Shown piece by piece: positions 31,259-34,110 of a DNA stretch of 34,110 bases (positions within the stretch are counted from its first letter, which is position 1; every line of letters starts with the position of its first letter). This DNA is from Candidatus Microgenomates bacterium (GTDB lineage: Bacteria > Patescibacteriota > JACPGU01). The stretch is taken from positions 1 through 34,110 of the forward strand of contig JACPGU010000001.1 in NCBI GenBank assembly GCA_016188915.1, written 5' to 3'. The translations under genes and the position numbers were made by a program. Below the pieces are notes generated by a model. That model saw only the letters and a program-made list of their open reading frames with translations, searched no databases and was not told the origin of the DNA.

Positions 31259-32143
31259 ATGAGAATTATTGAGCACTGGAAAATTTGGTTTTTTATTTCG
31301 GCCTTGGCTATTGTGCCGGGAATAATCGCCCTATCCTTGTGGGGATTAAAACCGGGAATTGATTTTGCCGGTGGGACGCTTTTGGAAATGAACTTTCCAA
31401 ACATTAAAGAATTGGACGCGCGTGAGGTGGCGGATGTTTTTGCCAATCAAGGCATAGAAGGCGCGCAAATTACTTTGACTGCTAGCAATACTTTTTTGGC
31501 GCGTTCGCATAGCATTGGTAATGCCCAATACAAAGAATTAGCGACTGCTCTAAATCAAGAAGTAGGGGAGGCCAAAGAATTGCGACTGGAAACAGTTGGA
31601 CCCACTATCAGTCGCGATTTAACAAAGAAAGCCGTTTGGGCGATTATCCTAGCTATTTTGGCTATTATTTTTTATATCGCTTGGGCTTTTCGCACTGTTC
31701 CTAGCGGGTATTCCAGTTGGAAATTTGGCCTTTCCACCATTGTCGCGTTACTTCATGATGTAGTCATCGTGATGGGTGCTTTCGCTATTTTGGGTCATTA
31801 CAAAGGGGTAGAAGTGGACAGTCTGTTTGTCACTGCTATTTTGACAACTCTTGGTTTTTCGGTGCACGATACTATCGTAGTTTTTGACAGGATTAGAGAA
31901 AATCTGCGTACGACAACCGGCACTTTTACTCAGGTAGCCAACAAAAGTATCGGCGAAACAATGAGCCGATCTATCAATACATCGGCTACGGTAATTTTTA
32001 CACTTTTGGCTTTGCTTCTTTTTGGTGGCGCCTCCATTTATTATTTTGTGTTGGCTTTAGTTATCGGTATTATTGCCGGAACGTATTCTTCAATTTTTAA
32101 TGCTTCCATCATCTTGGTTCTTTGGCACAAGAAAAAGGTTTAG
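31259..32143 (+). CDS. secF: Protein translocase subunit SecF
   Basis: 294 aa. TM1, then 'GLKPGIDFAGGTLLEMNF', a small periplasmic domain, and five TMs with 'TTLGFSVHDTIVVFDRIRENLR' and 'SINTSATVIFTLLALLLFGG', all typical of SecF. It pairs with SecD encoded 9 nt upstream, and the order matches the usual secDF operon. Confidence 0.97.
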   Translation: MRIIEHWKIWFFISALAIVPGIIALSLWGLKPGIDFAGGTLLEMNFPNIKELDAREVADVFANQGIEGAQITLTASNTFLARSHSIGNAQYKELATALNQEVGEAKELRLETVGPTISRDLTKKAVWAIILAILAIIFYIAWAFRTVPSGYSSWKFGLSTIVALLHDVVIVMGAFAILGHYKGVEVDSLFVTAILTTLGFSVHDTIVVFDRIRENLRTTTGTFTQVANKSIGETMSRSINTSATVIFTLLALLLFGGASIYYFVLALVIGIIAGTYSSIFNASIILVLWHKKKV

Positions 32144-32153
32144 GGTGTAGCAA

Positions 32154-32179
32154 ATCCTAAATCCTAAATCCTAAATCCT
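32154..32179 (+). repeat. Heptameric repeat tract (AAATCCT) abutting a start codon
   Basis: Four tandem AAATCCT units end exactly at the ATG of the next gene, leaving no room for a Shine-Dalgarno. Confidence 0.9.
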
Positions 32180-32524
32180 ATGTTTTACACTATTTTTGGG
32201 ATAATTTTGGGGATCGTTTTCGGCGCTTTAGTGCCGATTAATATTCCCGTGGAGTATTCTCGCTATACAGCGGTGGCTATTTTGGTTATTTTGGATATTC
32301 TGATTGCTGCCGTGCGCGATCGGGCGGAAAAGCAATTTTCTACCGCCAACACCGTTACTAGCCTGATTTTTTATGTTGTTTTGACATCATTTTTTGTTTA
32401 CCTAGGAGACAAATTAAACATAGACCTTTATCTTGGAGTGACGGTGGTTTTTATGTTTCGTATTATTCAGAATATTTCTATTTTGAAAGATATTTATTTT
32501 GGCCGTTTTTGGGACGGAAAATAG
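32180..32524 (+). CDS. DUF1290 small membrane protein (Sbp-like)
   Basis: 114 aa with three hydrophobic segments. 'IPVEYSRYTAVAILVILDILIAAVRDRAEKQFST' and 'LGDKLNIDLYLGVTVVFMFRIIQNISILKD' match the DUF1290 pattern known from B. subtilis Sbp, whose gene lies near the division cluster in Firmicutes. Function unknown. It follows secF after a heptamer-repeat spacer and is probably in the same transcript; a terminator follows. Confidence 0.82.
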   Translation: MFYTIFGIILGIVFGALVPINIPVEYSRYTAVAILVILDILIAAVRDRAEKQFSTANTVTSLIFYVVLTSFFVYLGDKLNIDLYLGVTVVFMFRIIQNISILKDIYFGRFWDGK

Positions 32525-32548
32525 GACAGCAAACCTGGTTTTTGGAAG

Positions 32549-32571
32549 ATCTCTCTCTTGAGAGATTTTTT
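32549..32571 (+). terminator. Terminator of the secDF-DUF1290 unit
   Basis: ATCTCTC pairs with GAGAGAT around TCTT, then TTTTT. Confidence 0.85.
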
Positions 32572-32606
32572 GTTTAGGGCCTCAAGAGAAAAAAACAGGA
32601 TAACCA

Positions 32607-32635
32607 TTGACAAGATTTTCAATATCAGGTATAAT
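32607..32635 (+). promoter_or_regulatory. Perfect-consensus sigma70 promoter
   Basis: TTGACA, 17 nt, TATAAT: both boxes match the consensus exactly. The leader (about 32642-32720) carries TACCAG/CTGGTA and CTTTTCAGCTGAAAAG inverted repeats. Confidence 0.92.
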
Positions 32636-32720
32636 AGACAATATCAAAAATAATTTACCAGCTTAAAGTCTTTTTTCCCCTGGTAGGGAGGTGAAAATCT
32701 TTTCAGCTGAAAAAGTTTTT

Positions 32721-33824
32721 ATGAACAGTAACGCAGAAAAAATCTTAGATACCTTTACCGAGAGCAAGGTCAAAGACGCGCATTTTACAAAATTTGCGCG
32801 AGATTTGGTGTCTCACCTGAAAGACAAACAACAGAAAGTTATCTCTAAAAGATTTGGCTTGTCTGGCAGAAAGCGTTCCACTCTGGATGCTATTGGTAAA
32901 GAATTCGGAGTCACTCGCGAGAGTGTCCGCCAGATTGAAGTAGCCTCTATGGGCAAATTGCGCAAAGTATCCAAACTGGATCATAATAAAGAGATCTTTG
33001 TTAAGATTCGCACTCTGATTACTCAAAAAGGAGGCATTGTTTCCGAAGACGCCTTGGCGACTGAGCTAATCGCTGATCTTGAAGAAAATCGCAAAGATGA
33101 AATCAAAAAAACAATGCGCTTTCTTCTGCTCTTAGACGAAGAAATTAGCGCTATTCCTGAAGGAGAACACACAAAATCAGGCTGGTCTTTGTCTTCTTAC
33201 GCCTTGAATATGATTGAAGATATTATCAAAGCCTACGTCGCTATTTTGGATCAGCACGGAGAAGTTTTGGCCGATGAAGCTTTGCTATCGGCGATTGCTC
33301 AAAATGAAGTATCGGAAAAGCACAAAAAAAATATCTCCCCGGAATTTTTGACTTCTTCTCTGGATTTGGCCAGCAAAATTCATCTTCATGAGGGCGGTAA
33401 GAGAGGATTGATCACTTGGCCATGGATTAAGCCACGTACTGTACGCGACAAAATTTTCTATGTTTTGAGCAAAAAAAATGAGCCCATGCATTTTGCCGAT
33501 ATTGCCACCGAAATTGAAAAATCTAATTTTGATCACAAAAAGGCAACAGTTCAAACCGTGCATAATGAATTGATCTCTGACAGCCGTTTTGTTCTTGTCG
33601 GACGGGGTTTGTATGGTCTCTCTACTTGGGGTTTTGAGGCGGGAACAGTAGAAGAGGTGATTGAAAAAATCTTAAAAAAGGCCGATGGACCGATGGATCA
33701 AAAAGATATCGTCAACGCGATTATGGCCAAAAAGAGAGTAAAAAAAGCAACTATTTTAATCAATCTGCAAAATTCTAAAAAGTTCAAAAGAACCAAAGAA
33801 GGTTGGATGCTGGTGGAGGGATAA
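32721..33824 (+). CDS. Sigma-70 region 4-like plus HARE-HTH transcription regulator
   Basis: 367 aa from ATG 32721. The N-terminal helix-turn-helix resembles sigma region 4 (about 38-75, 'QQKVISKRFGLSGRKRSTLDAIGKEFGVTRESVRQIEVASMGKLRK'). The middle is helical. The C-terminal part has one or two HARE-HTH winged helices ('PMHFADIATEIEKSNFDHKKATVQTVHNELISDSRFVLVGRGLYGL' and 'PMDQKDIVNAIMAKK...'), the fold of the RNA polymerase delta subunit N-terminus. There is no region 2, so it cannot act as a full sigma factor. The start is uncertain: a GGGAGGTG Shine-Dalgarno sits at 32685-32692, too close to GTG 32691 and 28 nt from the ATG. The promoter is the strongest in the window. Confidence 0.82.
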   Translation: MNSNAEKILDTFTESKVKDAHFTKFARDLVSHLKDKQQKVISKRFGLSGRKRSTLDAIGKEFGVTRESVRQIEVASMGKLRKVSKLDHNKEIFVKIRTLITQKGGIVSEDALATELIADLEENRKDEIKKTMRFLLLLDEEISAIPEGEHTKSGWSLSSYALNMIEDIIKAYVAILDQHGEVLADEALLSAIAQNEVSEKHKKNISPEFLTSSLDLASKIHLHEGGKRGLITWPWIKPRTVRDKIFYVLSKKNEPMHFADIATEIEKSNFDHKKATVQTVHNELISDSRFVLVGRGLYGLSTWGFEAGTVEEVIEKILKKADGPMDQKDIVNAIMAKKRVKKATILINLQNSKKFKRTKEGWMLVEG

Positions 33825-33825
33825 G

Positions 33826-33876
33826 AAATTAAAAAAGTAAGAAAGTAAGAAAGTAAAAAATTAAATAAATAAGGTG
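33826..33876. repeat. 8-nt periodic A-rich tract
   Basis: GTAAGAAA repeats with variants (AAGAAATTAAAAAA..GTAAAAAA). It is the A-rich counterpart of the T-rich tract before rplI. Confidence 0.7.
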
Positions 33877-33903
33877 TGCGAAAAAAATTGAGCAAAAAAC
33901 ATG

Positions 33904-33950
33904 AAGTAAAAAGCCCCTGTCGACAACTCTTGCGAAGGGGCTTTTTACTT
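33904..33950. terminator. Bidirectional terminator-like hairpin
   Basis: AAGTAAAAAGCCCCT and AGGGGCTTTTTACTT form a perfect 15-bp stem; T runs on both strands allow termination in either direction. Confidence 0.85.
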
Positions 33951-34007
33951 TTCAAAATAAGAGTATAATATTTCATTAGGAAAGGATCTCCTGATTCATT
34001 TTTCTGT

Positions 34008-34068
34008 TTAGACAGAGCATCGTTCTGTCTAAGGGGGATACAAGACAATGCTTTGTCTCTACTGACAA
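34008..34068. repeat. Tandem palindromic repeats at the window end
   Basis: TTAGACAGA/TCTGTCTAA (7-nt loop) is followed by AGACAA/TTGTCT (4-nt loop). No gene is seen in the last 286 bases; a lone TATAAT lies at 33964-33969 without a -35. Confidence 0.7.
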
Positions 34069-34110
34069 ATAATAGAATTCTACTCTCTTATTTTCTTATT
34101 TTATTAATTT

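Noticed and set aside
1-34110. UGA recoded to glycine, as in some CPR lineages
   Set aside because: ftsE, rluA-type and RT genes end at TGA at family-appropriate positions, and RF2 is present.

Overview
The window looks like a chromosomal segment of a Patescibacteria (CPR) bacterium, most likely a Parcubacteria-type lineage. This is an inference from gene content and style. The genes are compact and AT-rich, and almost all are informational, division or secretion genes on the + strand with little metabolism. There are LemA/TPM and LOG-family genes and a sigma-region-4/HARE-HTH regulator. Intergenic spacers carry 7-8 nt tandem repeats that also intrude into coding sequence. TGA is used as a stop and an intact RF2 gene is present, so the genetic code is standard. 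No rRNA, tRNA or CRISPR array was found.

Layout. 1-994: the 3' end of a DUF11-type surface protein with an LPDTG anchor. 1096-7070: prfB, then a division and cell-wall block of ftsE, ftsX, a secreted coiled-coil M23 peptidase behind a structured leader, and an S41 (CtpA-like) protease. In other bacteria FtsEX controls just such coiled-coil hydrolases. 7161-8639: rplI, ybaB, pth. 8640-9369: no protein gene, but a well-delimited - strand transcription unit (17-nt-spacer promoter, about 435 nt of highly structured sequence, intrinsic terminator) that I cannot assign to a known RNA family. 9370-13703: mfd and dprA. 13728-15909: a - strand accessory island with two small ORFs (one a zinc ribbon), a structured RNA of about 187 nt whose 5' and 3' ends pair perfectly, and a retron-like reverse transcriptase. 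A near-identical 36-bp terminator-containing direct repeat brackets the RNA/RT part. 15964-21167: topA, lemA, a TPM-domain protein, eno. 21280-22072: an orphan gene and a 144-bp MITE-like element. 22180-25251: recR, two orphan genes, cysS. 25351-28673: a membrane protein, a LOG-family protein, an RluA-type pseudouridine synthase and a coiled-coil orphan. 28675-29772: a GC-richer - strand membrane-protein gene with its own promoter and terminator. 29857-32524: secD, secF and a DUF1290 small membrane protein. 32607-33824: a consensus promoter and a sigma-region-4/HARE-HTH protein, followed by a terminator and palindromic repeats.

Most + strand genes are house-keeping: translation (prfB, rplI, pth, cysS), DNA repair and topology (mfd, dprA, topA, recR), division (ftsEX, M23, S41) and secretion (secDF). 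The strongest candidates for something undescribed are the RT plus structured-RNA cassette (13.7-15.3 kb) and the unassigned - strand RNA (8.76-9.20 kb). Several genes (prfB, topA, eno) have a -10 box so close to the ATG that leaderless or near-leaderless mRNAs are likely. Other genes carry clear Shine-Dalgarno sites.
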